Shown piece by piece: positions 52,382 to 61,223 of a DNA stretch of 64,000 nucleotides (position 1 is its first letter; every line of letters starts with the position of its first letter). The position numbers and the translations under genes were made by a program. The stretch lies in the NCBI GenBank assembly GCA_900466475.1, contig UBMI01000011.1, positions 78,735 through 142,734 of the forward strand, read 5' to 3'. This DNA is from Hyphomicrobiales bacterium (GTDB taxonomy: Bacteria; Pseudomonadota; Alphaproteobacteria; Rhizobiales; Rhizobiaceae). Below the pieces are notes generated by a model. That model had not been told where the DNA came from, ran no database searches, and was given only the letters and a program-made list of their open reading frames with translations.

Positions 52382-52633
52382 TCATCGCCGGAACATCCGC
52401 GCGATCGCAATCAAAATGCAGGCGCCGATGAAGCCGGCAATCAGATAGCCGAGCCAGCCGCCGAGAACCACGCCGAAGACAGACAGGATTGCGTTTGCGA
52501 CGATCGCGCCGACGATCCCGAGAATGATGTTCATGAGGACGCCCATGTTGGACTTCATGAACTGCTCTGCGAGCCACCCCGCGATGCCGCCGATGATGAT
52601 TGCCGCGATCCAGCCGAGACCTGCCTGTTCCAT
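52382..52633 (-). CDS. GlsB/YeaQ/YmgE-family membrane protein
   Basis: 83-aa transglycosylase-associated membrane protein with three hydrophobic helices: 'LGWIAAIIIGGIAGWLAEQF', 'NIILGIVGAIVANAILSVFG', 'IAGFIGACILIAIARMF'. GGAG upstream of the ATG at 52633. Usually stress-induced and of unclear biochemical role. Confidence 0.92.
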   Translation of the reverse strand: MEQAGLGWIAAIIIGGIAGWLAEQFMKSNMGVLMNIILGIVGAIVANAILSVFGVVLGGWLGYLIAGFIGACILIAIARMFRR

Positions 52634-52693
52634 ACGTAGTCTCCTGATGAAGTCCTTGATGATAAAGAGGAAGTAGCGCTGTGTTCTGGATCG

Positions 52694-53899
52694 TCAATCT
52701 CGTTTGGTACCTCGGTTGTCTGCAAACTCTCTGTCTGTGCAAACCAAAGGATTTCTGCCCCTGAACACGATGTAGCAAAACATGGCCATGGCGATGACTG
52801 CTGCGCTCACCGCAAAGATTACGCGGTAGGAAGACAGCACCGACAGCGACAGCCCCGCGATTTCGCCATAAACTGCTGACGCCACTGAGACGCCAAGGAA
52901 AACGAGCGTGTTCAGTCCTCCAAGCGCTAAGCCGCGCACGCGCGGCGGGATCAGAGTTTGGGCCTCGGTCATCACGAGAGGATGCACGTTTCCCATGGCA
53001 TAGAGAACGGACAAGCCGGCGCAGGCCGAAAGAAAGGTGAAGCCCGGGGCAGACGAGAGGAAGATGGCACAGGTCACTCCGGCGCCGTAGGTGGATATCA
53101 CGATCGTTCGTCCGGGGACCCGCATGAGAACAATTGGAAGCATGAAGCTGGTGACGATGCCGACGACACTGATCGTGGTGAGCATCGCGCCCACCGCCAC
53201 ATGCTCGCCGAATACGGACGTGACATAGGGCACCGCCCATGCGTTGCGAAACGTGCCACCGAGCGAGAGGGTGAAGCACACTGGGACGAGATAGAACAGC
53301 GATACCAGCGACCAAGGGCGTTGATCCCGGTCGCTTTCTTCAATGCTTGCCGGTGTCGGTCCGAGCACGAAAGCGACTGCCGCAGCGCTGACAGCCATTG
53401 CTGCCGCCGCCAACCAGCAAGCGGATTGCCAACCGATTACCTCGACGAACCACGACAGTGGAGACGCCGAAAGCAAGGCACCTGCCGAGCCGACGGCACT
53501 GACGGTCGCGGAAAGCCGCCCCGCCTTCTCGGGCTCGTTGGTACGTCCGAGATAATAAAGGACGCCCATAAAAATTGGCGCACAGCCGATCCCGACCAAG
53601 GTTTGGCCGGTGATCGCGACCCAGTAGCCCGGCGAGAGGGCCGCGATCGCCGACCCCGCGGCCCCGATACTCATCATTGCCGCCATCGGACCACGCACGC
53701 CCCATTTGTCGAAGGACATTCCAACAGGGATCTGCAGGATCGAGAAAGAAGCGAAGAAAGTCGAGGCAAGCCAGCCGAATTGTTCGGGAGACAGCGACAA
53801 ATCTGCGGACAGAGCTGGACCCACGACACCAAAATAACTGCGGAAGTACATGCTCAGCAGAAAGGCAACGGCCAAAACGGGCAGTGTTAGCGCGGTCAT
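52694..53899 (-). CDS. MFS transporter
   Basis: 401-aa major facilitator with twelve predicted helices: 'LPVLAVAFLLSMYFRSYFGV', 'FDKWGVRGPMAAMMSIGAAG' (the A-like loop between helices 2 and 3), and a central loop with 'IEESDRDQRPWSLVS'. The layout fits nitrate/sugar-phosphate-like or drug exporters; substrate not deducible. No regulator adjoins. Confidence 0.9.
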   Translation of the reverse strand: MTALTLPVLAVAFLLSMYFRSYFGVVGPALSADLSLSPEQFGWLASTFFASFSILQIPVGMSFDKWGVRGPMAAMMSIGAAGSAIAALSPGYWVAITGQTLVGIGCAPIFMGVLYYLGRTNEPEKAGRLSATVSAVGSAGALLSASPLSWFVEVIGWQSACWLAAAAMAVSAAAVAFVLGPTPASIEESDRDQRPWSLVSLFYLVPVCFTLSLGGTFRNAWAVPYVTSVFGEHVAVGAMLTTISVVGIVTSFMLPIVLMRVPGRTIVISTYGAGVTCAIFLSSAPGFTFLSACAGLSVLYAMGNVHPLVMTEAQTLIPPRVRGLALGGLNTLVFLGVSVASAVYGEIAGLSLSVLSSYRVIFAVSAAVIAMAMFCYIVFRGRNPLVCTDREFADNRGTKRD

Positions 53900-54131
53900 C
53901 TTTGTTCCACAGCAAGGGCCCGCCGCGGCGATTGAGCGGGGATTATTGCTGCTCTGGTGAGCGCGGTCTCGGCGGAAGGTCTGGCCCTGGCTATTCTGCG
54001 ATTCGCTATAGCCCGTCTGCGTCGGGGCGCACCTGCCGACGTCCTGTTCAAGATGATCGCGGAACCTCGCGACCAGACCAATCTCGATGCAACCCGATCT
54101 ACAATTGGCAACCGTCCCATTCGCCGCATTG

Positions 54132-54950
54132 TCAGCCAGCCTTCTTTCGGCCCTTGAGATCGGCTTGCAGGCTCTTTTTCAATGCATCCATGATGTTGAT
54201 GACATTGGAAGGCTGATCGGATGCGTCTTTCTTGCCTTTGGCCTTATCGGCCGGCTTCAAAGCTTTCTTCTTCGAGGCAATGAGCTTGAGCAGGCTTTCC
54301 TGGATGGGGTCTGTGACCATTGAGGGCGACCATTTCTCCAGCCGTGGCTTGATCATCCTTTTGATGGTCATGACGGTCTTGGGGTCGGACTTCGTCTCGA
54401 TTTCCTGGAAGTACTCTTTCTCAGGACGGACCTCGTCGCCGAAACGCAGGGTCCAGACCACGATGCCTTCGCCACGCGGCTCCAGCACGACAGCACGTTC
54501 GCGCCTGCCAATGACCACACGCGATATCCCGAGGACTTTTTCGGCCTTCATTGCCTCACGGATGACCGCGAACGCCTCGTTGCCGATCTTGTCGTTCGGC
54601 ATGAGGTAGTGTGGGGTCTCAAGGTAAACCCATTCGATGCTTTCCCGGGGCACGAACGTCTCGATATCGATCGTTCGAACCGTTTCCAGCGTGACCGATT
54701 CCAGCTCGTCATCGGTCAACAGCACGAAGTCGTTCTCGCGGCGCTCGTAGCCTTTCGCCTCGTTTTCGTCCTTCACGGCCTTTCCCGTCACCGCGTCCAC
54801 GTACCGCGAGACGACACGGTTTCCGGTAGCCTTGTTGAGAGTATGGAAGCGAACCTTTTCGCTTTCCGATGTCGCTGGGCTCATGGCAACCGGGCAGGTG
54901 ACGAGCGAAAGTTTGAGATAGCCTCTCCAGTAGGGACGACGCGGGGCCAT
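54132..54950 (-). CDS. ku: Ku protein, NHEJ (second pair, downstream gene)
   Basis: 272-aa Ku: 'YWRGYLKLSLVTCPVAMSPA', 'KVRFHTLNKATGNRVVSRYV', 'KGYERRENDFVLLTDDELES', 'PHYLMPNDKIGNEAFAVIRE' and a Lys-rich end. ATG 54950 lies 10 bases after the upstream ku stop. Clear paralog of 10835-11647, so the whole two-gene unit is present twice in the window. Confidence 0.95.
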   Translation of the reverse strand: MAPRRPYWRGYLKLSLVTCPVAMSPATSESEKVRFHTLNKATGNRVVSRYVDAVTGKAVKDENEAKGYERRENDFVLLTDDELESVTLETVRTIDIETFVPRESIEWVYLETPHYLMPNDKIGNEAFAVIREAMKAEKVLGISRVVIGRRERAVVLEPRGEGIVVWTLRFGDEVRPEKEYFQEIETKSDPKTVMTIKRMIKPRLEKWSPSMVTDPIQESLLKLIASKKKALKPADKAKGKKDASDQPSNVINIMDALKKSLQADLKGRKKAG

Positions 54951-54960
54951 GGTGATCCTC

Positions 54961-55839
54961 CTAGCTGGCTTTCTTGTGTGCGGTCCTGGTGGTCGACTTT
55001 CGACCAGGCGTCTTCCTAGGCTTCCGAGCGTTTGCATTGGCGGCCTTTTTTGGTCTTGCCTCTCCCACGCCCGCACTCTCGCGCAACGCCTTGAGCAGGT
55101 CGTTGGGTTTGGAAACCTTGACGGGCTTGGGCTTGGGAAGCGTCTTGCCCTCGGCTTTGGCCTTAACCAGTTCTGCCAGCGCGTTTTCGTAGCGGTCATC
55201 GAATTTCGCTGGATCGAACTCGCCCTTCTTGGTGCCGATGATATGCTTGGCGAGATCGAGCATCTCGCCTTCGACCTTGATCTCCGGCATTTCCTTGAAA
55301 GCTTCTTCCGATGAGCGGATTTCATAGTCGAAGTTGAGCGTGGTGGCGATGAGACCACGCCCGTGTGCCCGGATCAGAACGGTACGCATCCGGCGGAACA
55401 GAACGGTCCTGGCGATTGCCGTTACGTCGGCTTCCTTGAGTGCGTCGCGCAGTCCGGCGAACGCGTCTTCCGAGACGTCATCAGTCGGCAAGAGGTAATA
55501 TGGCTTGTCGAAATAGACGTCGTCTATATCGGAGCAGGAAAGAAACGCTTCGATTTCCAACGTCTTGTCGGAATCCGGAATGACGGCGGTAACCTCTTTC
55601 GGATCGATCATGATGTACTGGCCGTCGCCGATGTCGAAGCCTTTAATCTGCTCGTCGCGGTCGACCGTTTCTTCGGTTTCGCTGTCAACAAATTCCCGGC
55701 GGACCCGGTTGCCCGTGGCTTTGTTGATGGTGTGGAAGGTGATGCGGTCTGACGTAGAGGCCGCCGTATAGAGTCCGACGCCACAGCTGATCTCACCGAT
55801 CTTGATGTGGCCTTTCCATTGAGCGCGATGTGCAGCCAT
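54961..55839 (-). CDS. ku: Ku protein, NHEJ (second pair, upstream gene)
   Basis: 292-aa Ku: 'WKGHIKIGEISCGVGLYTAA', 'ITFHTINKATGNRVRREFVD', 'KGFDIGDGQYIMIDPKEVTA', 'EAFLSCSDIDDVYFDKPYYL', basic C-terminus ('PRKTPGRKSTTRTAHKKA'). Paralog of 11660-12577. A stress promoter ends 30 bases before the ATG and overlaps a rightward one. Confidence 0.95.
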   Translation of the reverse strand: MAAHRAQWKGHIKIGEISCGVGLYTAASTSDRITFHTINKATGNRVRREFVDSETEETVDRDEQIKGFDIGDGQYIMIDPKEVTAVIPDSDKTLEIEAFLSCSDIDDVYFDKPYYLLPTDDVSEDAFAGLRDALKEADVTAIARTVLFRRMRTVLIRAHGRGLIATTLNFDYEIRSSEEAFKEMPEIKVEGEMLDLAKHIIGTKKGEFDPAKFDDRYENALAELVKAKAEGKTLPKPKPVKVSKPNDLLKALRESAGVGEARPKKAANANARKPRKTPGRKSTTRTAHKKAS

Positions 55840-55854
55840 GACGTAACTCCATCC

Positions 55855-55879
55855 GGAACCTTTCGATCAACTCTCTGTT
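55855..55879 (+). promoter_or_regulatory. EcfG/RpoE2-type promoter, rightward
   Basis: GGAAC (55855-55859), 18 bases, TT (55878-55879), 36 bases before the ATG at 55916. It overlaps the leftward ku promoter. Confidence 0.7.
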
Positions 55880-55893
55880 CTGGCTTTCGTTCC
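55869..55893 (-). promoter_or_regulatory. EcfG/RpoE2-type promoter for the second ku operon
   Basis: Minus strand GGAAC (55889-55893), 18 bases, TT (55869-55870), 29 bases before the ku ATG at 55839. Confidence 0.75.
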
Positions 55894-55915
55894 GAGCAGG
55901 ACAAAAGGGAGGGAT

Positions 55916-56167
55916 ATGGCGCAGCACTACCAGGAAGATGCCGATGACACCGAGGACAGCTCGATCTTATTGAACGCAGTCGTAACGTGGTTCCGCGTCT
56001 ATCAGGTCCCGTTTGACCAGAGTGTCGCCGATGTGCTGTGCAATGCGGCTATCTCGCTCCAGTCTTACGGGCTCGAGGGGCGACACATCACCGATTATCT
56101 CATTCAGACCTACAAGGGACCTATGGCGACCCGCGCCACGGCACCGTCGTCATCGGCATATCATTGA
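55916..56167 (+). CDS. Small protein, paralog of 48489-48734
   Basis: 83-aa protein: acidic start, 'LLNAVVTWFRVYQVPFDQSV', 'ADVLCNAAISLQSYGLEGRH', then 'YLIQTYKGPMATRATAPSSS'. GGGAGGG precedes the ATG. Divergent from the second ku pair with overlapping stress promoters, so co-regulated with NHEJ genes. Function unknown. Confidence 0.75.
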   Translation: MAQHYQEDADDTEDSSILLNAVVTWFRVYQVPFDQSVADVLCNAAISLQSYGLEGRHITDYLIQTYKGPMATRATAPSSSAYH

Positions 56168-56368
56168 CGATGAAGCATCTCATTAAGCTCCCGATGGACC
56201 GGAGGGCTCTTCGGATCTTTTGGCGTCCACGAACAGAAGGCCCCCAAGGACGACCGCACAACGTCGTCTCTTGATCCCACCCAAACCCGCTCCGAATTGT
56301 ATGGGAACCAGCGTCTTATGCAGACGATCAATACCGCCTGGCAAATTGCGATATAGGAAATCCTGCGC

Positions 56369-56572
56369 ATGGTCATACGCGACATGTACCATGGCAGCGG
56401 CGAAGCCGCGTTCAGCGCCCACATCAAGCGTATAGAAGAGGCCGCTGTCGACAGCATCTACACGGATTTGAGGCTCCGCGGCACTGACGAATGGACGGAG
56501 GTCGTTGTCAAGGAACGGGCCAGCAACTTCGTGACGACGCTTCTGACCTCCTTCACCTATGACAGGGCCTGA
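56369..56572 (+). CDS. Small protein, unknown
   Basis: 67 aa: 'MVIRDMYHGSGEAAFSAHIK', 'VDSIYTDLRLRGTDEWTEVV'. GGAAA before the ATG. No family recognised. It follows a 200-base gap after 55916-56167 in the same direction. Confidence 0.5.
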   Translation: MVIRDMYHGSGEAAFSAHIKRIEEAAVDSIYTDLRLRGTDEWTEVVVKERASNFVTTLLTSFTYDRA

Positions 56573-56886
56573 TGTATTGGCTTGCAGAGGGGCTGTGGCG
56601 GAGCGGCAGACCCCTTATACCCCAATCTCCAGGGTTCGCCGCATCTGAATGGCGTCGATCAGGGAGCTTGCTGCTCAGGGGATGGGAACTATCGCGGAAA
56701 GGTATCCGGTCCCTGACAATTGCAAACGAGGGGGAGCGGGATCTCATCTCGAACGCGGTCATTCCGCGATTGCAACGCCTCTGGAATCTGACCGTCGCGC
56801 AATGTCGCGCCAATGCATGGAGGACGATGGAAGACGCCTGTCACTCCGGCATCATACCCAAGCTGAGTACCCACATCTCGCGATAG
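56572..56886 (+). CDS. Doubtful small protein
   Basis: 104 residues starting in a stop-start overlap with the previous gene (TGATG). 'LWRSGRPLIPQSPGFAASEW' has no recognised family. The 3' end overlaps the methyltransferase gene on the other strand by 46 bases. Weak candidate. Confidence 0.25.
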   Translation: MYWLAEGLWRSGRPLIPQSPGFAASEWRRSGSLLLRGWELSRKGIRSLTIANEGERDLISNAVIPRLQRLWNLTVAQCRANAWRTMEDACHSGIIPKLSTHISR

Positions 56887-57683
56887 CAGAAGTCGGGGTC
56901 GGACATCAGGCGCTCAGGCTCGTCACCAATAGACCTCCATTGGTCATGGTCCCCTTCAGGCAGGTCGCAAGTTCGCGCGAGCCCGGAAAGGAATAAGAGA
57001 TTGTTGCGGATGTAATCGCGTTCCACGGTTCTGAGTGGCTGACGACGCTCTGCGAGCGTCGTGATGGCGGAGACCTTTTCGAGGCCCGCCGCTCGAAGCC
57101 AGGCCGTCACGCGCGTTCCCCTCATGGCGCCGGACATCTGTACATCATCGGAAAGCGCGTCGAGCAGGCGCCACATCAATTTCGGATCCTGCGGCTGGTA
57201 TTGCCAAACGGTGATATCTACCTCCTTCACGGCGATAAGTCCCCCCGGTTTTACCACGCGGCAGAACTCGCCAATTGCTCGTGTCAGTTCTTCGTCGCGC
57301 AGATACTGGACGACATTTGCGCTCCAGACCGCGTCGAACGCGCCCGTCTCATACGGCAACGCCAGGATATCACCTGCTCGCGCGGTTATCGGACACGCAA
57401 ACTGCCGGCTTCCAATCAAGCCTTGGATCGCTTCGACATTTTCCCTTGCCAGATCAACAGCCTCGATATGCCCTTCGACGCCAAGCAACTCCGCCAATAG
57501 AGGTAGGAAGACGCCATTGCCTGCACCCGCATCAAGCACGGACCAGCCGGATCGGATGCCCGCTGCGCTTAGGGTGGCATCATATTCGTCCTTTAGCGCA
57601 AGGTAATGAACGTCGAGGTGCGCTCCGCCACTGAGTTTGTGACCAGTCGATGTAATATGTTCGGAACTTGAAGCGTTGCTCAT
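56841..57683 (-). CDS. Class I SAM-dependent methyltransferase
   Basis: 280-aa methyltransferase (UbiE/Coq5-like fold): SAM motif I 'VLDAGAGNGVFLPLLAELLG', acidic end of strand 2 'IEAVDLARE', motif II 'FDAVWSANVVQYL', post-motif 'RVVKPGGLIAVKEVD'. ATG 57683 preferred over a TTG at 57710. Substrate unknown. No neighbour clarifies the pathway. Confidence 0.9.
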   Translation of the reverse strand: MSNASSSEHITSTGHKLSGGAHLDVHYLALKDEYDATLSAAGIRSGWSVLDAGAGNGVFLPLLAELLGVEGHIEAVDLARENVEAIQGLIGSRQFACPITARAGDILALPYETGAFDAVWSANVVQYLRDEELTRAIGEFCRVVKPGGLIAVKEVDITVWQYQPQDPKLMWRLLDALSDDVQMSGAMRGTRVTAWLRAAGLEKVSAITTLAERRQPLRTVERDYIRNNLLFLSGLARTCDLPEGDHDQWRSIGDEPERLMSDPDFCYREMWVLSLGMMPE

Positions 57684-58051
57684 CTTCCTGCCAGGTCCGA
57701 GATCCAACAACTGCTTTATGGGGATGTGACAGTCAGACTGCCTTGTGGTAATCCGGTCGCTTCATTGATTGTAATATTAGAGAGTTAGAAAATACTAATT
57801 GTCCCCGAGTGTCAACTTTTGGGTGACGTCACATGAGGCCTACGGGCCGACCATTACCACCAATGCCGCTGGAAGTGCCGAACCAACCGGGTTCTAGAAT
57901 TCTCTCTGTCAATCCTTTTCAGGATGTCGAGGGCTGTGTCCAGTGCATTCCGACAGCATTGCTGAATGATGTCAGCGAGCACAATAATCACAGTCAGCAC
58001 TTGTCTCTGTTTCAACCGATGACGGCTGGTTTCTTGATGATCGAGGCCCTC

Positions 58052-58076
58052 GGAACGAAATATCGGCTAACTCGTT
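58052..58076 (+). promoter_or_regulatory. EcfG/RpoE2-type promoter
   Basis: GGAAC (58052-58056), 18 bases, TT (58075-58076), 56 bases before the ATG at 58133. It rules out the longer reading frame that starts at 57833. Confidence 0.7.
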
Positions 58077-58132
58077 TCGATGGCGTGTCCCGTCAGTTAG
58101 ATGCAGTTTTGGCGGAGCTTGGGGATTATGTG

Positions 58133-58327
58133 ATGAATCGATTGCTTATTGTCTTCATCCGACAGCGGATGGCCGGCCGCATCGATGTCGATCTTGGAGA
58201 GCTTTTCGATGCTGCCGAACAGTATTTAAAAGTCAAGCTTGAGGCGCGTGCATTTTTTGCTGCCGTCCAAGTGGCCCTGCGCGACCGCCGTGATCACCGC
58301 AAATCCCGGTTCGCCGCCAACGCATAG
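58133..58327 (+). CDS. Small protein, paralog of 26735-26947
   Basis: 64 aa: 'MNRLLIVFIRQRMAGRIDVD', 'LGELFDAAEQYLKVKLEARA', basic tail 'LRDRRDHRKSRFAANA'. Same organisation as 26735-26947, each with a GGAAC-N18-TT promoter. Function unknown; the N-terminal helix is amphipathic. Confidence 0.7.
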   Translation: MNRLLIVFIRQRMAGRIDVDLGELFDAAEQYLKVKLEARAFFAAVQVALRDRRDHRKSRFAANA

Positions 58328-58663
58328 TAAACTGGCCGCAACCGATAAACGCTGCGTTGTCCTGCCGTTCAGTGAGGCCGGCACTGTCATGCGCCGGCAA
58401 ATCGGGTCCGTCCTACTCTCAGCCTATAGAGGCAAAGCAATCGTTCATATCCGCTCGGTCAGGACGGGATTGAAGACAGCAGGATGAAGCTTCGCGGCCC
58501 TTTCGCCGGGCGTAACCGCAGCCGCCAACAGGAGGGATCGAACATCAATTATGACGCGGCAACGGCAACTTCGCCACGCGTGAGACAGGCACCAAGGGCT
58601 CCACCGGACGACCGCATCTTTAGTGTCGATTAGCCCTACTTGGCCGAAAGAATGAAAAACTCT
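58328..58663. other. Intergenic, nothing identified
   Basis: About 335 bases with no supported feature. Confidence 0.4.
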
Positions 58664-58912
58664 TCAAGTTAGTCTGCTGGCGTCCTCTCGCAGGAGCAAT
58701 AAAAGCCGTTCTTGTATGGCTTTCCAGCGCTCATGCCGCTCGATGCGCTGATCATGTTCTTCCAGAGCACCAGGGCGGACCGCTGCTCTTTCTTCTTTAA
58801 GTGCGGCTATCTTTGCGTTGTTTAAGGCTATCCGCTCTTCAAGCTTTTCCAACTGAGATTTTGGCGCCATGGCCAGGACCTTTTTGACCGGCTGTACATC
58901 GTCGGATAACAT
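58664..58912 (-). CDS. Small coiled-coil protein
   Basis: 82 aa (or 68 from the ATG at 58870): 'KSQLEKLEERIALNNAKIAA', 'LEEHDQRIERHERWKAIQER', almost all helix with heptad-like charge pattern. No family recognised. Neither start has a strong ribosome site. Confidence 0.55.
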   Translation of the reverse strand: MLSDDVQPVKKVLAMAPKSQLEKLEERIALNNAKIAALKEERAAVRPGALEEHDQRIERHERWKAIQERLLLLLREDASRLT

Positions 58913-59421
58913 CTTTTACGCCTAAAAGTTGCTCTGGATTTAGGATCTCTAGCCTTGCGCGGCAATTTTATGTGGCCAGCTTCGAGCGCATCCACGGCAG
59001 CAGCCATCGATACTGCTATACCTGTGACGGTACTTTAGGCCGTTCACGAGACTTTTCATGTGGCCATTGACGATACAGGAGCGGAAATCAAGTACAGGTC
59101 GGTGTCTGGCATACCCGGGAGATAGGACGGGGGTCAACTACGCTCGAAGCGCCGGCTCCGTCCCCGCCGATCAGCTGGAGTGAACCGGGGGTGCTGGCGC
59201 TTACTCGTGTGCCTGATGCCGCCGGGAACGACGTGACCCTCCCGTCGGTTGAATGGGAAAGTTCGCTGTCAGACAGTGTCTAGTCACAACTTCAAGGAAG
59301 CCTAAGCTTCGGTCTCGCTGGGTCGGGGCCTGTTGAACACGCCGGCGATCACTTCCAAGATAGCTTGCTCGCACTGGCCTAACGCCTACGAGCTCACGCA
59401 AAAATGCCAAGGTCACTGCGA
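58913..59421. other. Intergenic, nothing identified
   Basis: About 500 bases after the LovR-like gene's stop (the gene reads leftward to 59422). No gene or clear terminator recognised. Confidence 0.4.
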
Positions 59422-59853
59422 CTATGAATGCCTGCGGAACAACAAGGGCCCTATATCGTCGGCGAGTACAAGGCTCGCAGGCGGAACGACATCTTCTTCA
59501 CCCAGCACGAACGCGGAGATGTAGGCAATAGCGTTCCTCATGCCGTTCATAGTGTAGGGCTTTTCGATAGCCCCGAGAGCGCCTGCGAAATCTTCGGGCA
59601 GCTTCTTGATGTTGCCGCTGACGAATACGTATGGGATTCCTTCGGATGCCAGATCGCGGCCGACGTCGATGCCTGTTGGTCCATCCTGCAGATGAATATC
59701 GACAAAAGCAAAATCCGGGTAATGCGCTTTCACGAGGTCGCTTGCTTGGTTGCGGTTCATCGCGGTCCCGATCACTTCGTGACCGGCCATTTCGACCTCG
59801 CTTTCGAGCTCCATGGCCAGCAGCATCTCGTCCTCGACAATCATCACCTTCAA
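59422..59853 (-). CDS. Single-domain response regulator, LovR-like
   Basis: 143-aa receiver with no output domain: 'VMIVEDEMLLAMELESEVEM' (acidic pocket), phosphoacceptor Asp in 'FAFVDIHLQDGPTG', 'VFVSGNI', and 'GAIEKPYT' (Lys, Tyr). It overlaps the LOV-kinase gene by 4 bases (ATGA), so the two are translationally coupled. By analogy to Caulobacter LovR it would act as a phosphate sink or modulator in the general stress pathway. Confidence 0.88.
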   Translation of the reverse strand: MKVMIVEDEMLLAMELESEVEMAGHEVIGTAMNRNQASDLVKAHYPDFAFVDIHLQDGPTGIDVGRDLASEGIPYVFVSGNIKKLPEDFAGALGAIEKPYTMNGMRNAIAYISAFVLGEEDVVPPASLVLADDIGPLLFRRHS

Positions 59854-60977
59854 TGCGCGCTCCCCTCTGTGTCGACCGGCAGCGTGACATCAACTTTTGT
59901 CCGATGTCCTTCGATCCGCTTCTCGATCTTTGCGTCAACCTGCTTGGCGGATGTTTCGAGAAGAATACGACCGATTTCGGCCGCATCCTCATCGACCTCG
60001 ACCGGTAAAGAGGTGTCCTCCACCCTGATAAGGAAATGTCCGTTCAAGCGTTTGACGACGACATGGATGTCGCCGCCGCCATCGCTCAACCCCCGCCGTA
60101 CGGCGTCCCCGACAAGCTCGTTGACGATCAAGGACACCGGGGTTGCCTTCACAGCCGGCACATTGAGCGGATGCAGGTCGAGCGTCAGGCGGATATCCTT
60201 TCGCCCGACAGCTTCGACAAGATCTCTGACAAGTTCTCTCGTGAAGTCGGCGACGTCGAACCGCGAGACATCCTCCAGCGTGAACAGCTTTCTTTGAACC
60301 GTGCTTAAAGCCTCCACGCGGTTCAGCACGGACCGCAAAACGCGCTTCTGGCCCTCATCCCTGGTAATACGCGTCTGTAGCTTTACAATGGAGGCCATGG
60401 TCAGGAGGTTGTTCTTGACACGGTGGTCAACCTCGTGAACCAGAAGAGACCTGGCTTTTAGCGCAGCCTTAAGTTTCTCGGTGTGGGCGGCGACTTCCTC
60501 TTCGGCACGGTGACGTGCGAAAGCGAGGTCAGCCTCTCTCGACTTCACGTTGGTGAAGTCGAGCTGGGAAGCGAAGAAATAGACGATTCTATCGTCATCG
60601 TCGCGCACTGGAGATAAAAACAACGCGTTCCAGAACGGCTCCCCATCTTTCTTGTAGTTTAAGATGTCGATGGCAATATCGCAGCCTGCGCTGATCGCCT
60701 CGCGGATACGCGCCACCGTCGCTGCGTTCGTCTCCGGGCCTTGGAGGAAGCGGCAGTTGCGACCGACTGCTTCGCTGCTTGAATAGCCCGTCAGCCTCTC
60801 GAAGGCGACATTGCAAAAGATGATGGGATTATCGGCCTGATTGGGGTCGGTGACGATCATCGGCATGCGTGTGGCTTTGAAGGCCGCGGCAAACGGGTCT
60901 TCGCGAACATGTCGTGCGACAAGGCGATCTCCGGCATCTTGCGCCGCTTGGACTTGCTTTCGGTCGGTTTCCTTCAT
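59850..60977 (-). CDS. LOV blue-light sensor histidine kinase, LovK-like
   Basis: 375 aa. LOV domain (~residues 27-135): 'RMPMIVTDPNQADNPIIFCN' and the flavin-adduct Cys motif 'GRNCRFLQGPETN'. HWE/HisKA_2 dimerisation region with phosphoacceptor His in 'EVDHRVKNNLLTMASIVKLQ'. The ATP-binding part departs from the norm: the N-box reads 'NELVGDAVRRG' instead of a TNA/KH form, and the expected DNGxG and GxGL boxes read 'VEDTSLPVEVDE' and 'IGRILLETSAKQVDA'. Size and gene pairing match Caulobacter LovK (about 370 aa). Catalysis is doubtful. Confidence 0.88.
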   Translation of the reverse strand: MKETDRKQVQAAQDAGDRLVARHVREDPFAAAFKATRMPMIVTDPNQADNPIIFCNVAFERLTGYSSSEAVGRNCRFLQGPETNAATVARIREAISAGCDIAIDILNYKKDGEPFWNALFLSPVRDDDDRIVYFFASQLDFTNVKSREADLAFARHRAEEEVAAHTEKLKAALKARSLLVHEVDHRVKNNLLTMASIVKLQTRITRDEGQKRVLRSVLNRVEALSTVQRKLFTLEDVSRFDVADFTRELVRDLVEAVGRKDIRLTLDLHPLNVPAVKATPVSLIVNELVGDAVRRGLSDGGGDIHVVVKRLNGHFLIRVEDTSLPVEVDEDAAEIGRILLETSAKQVDAKIEKRIEGHRTKVDVTLPVDTEGSAH

Positions 60978-61005
60978 GATGACCTGATCGTTTCTGTCTC
61001 GGCGT

Positions 61006-61031
61006 AATGCATGACGGGTTCTTCGAGTTCC
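61006..61031 (-). promoter_or_regulatory. EcfG/RpoE2-type promoter (N19) for the LOV kinase operon
   Basis: Minus strand GGAAC (61027-61031), 19 bases, TT (61006-61007), 28 bases before the ATG at 60977. It would give feedback within the stress pathway. Confidence 0.6.
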
Positions 61032-61223
61032 CGCTCTCGCCCAGTAACCCTAAGGCAGCGGCGCTCGAGCGATCACTATCTGCGCCATGGACGTGAGGCA
61101 CGAAACAGTTAGGCTGGAGACGACCCGCTTCAAGAATTCACGCAGCGGCGACGATGCGTAAATTTGATGTTTGTCGCGCAAGGTGGGGCACGACGAGCAT
61201 GACACCCGACGGCGAAAGATTTG

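Noticed and set aside
57833..58132. N-terminal extension of the small gene at 58133
   Set aside because: The stress promoter at 58052-58076 lies inside it and only the part from 58133 matches the paralog at 26735.
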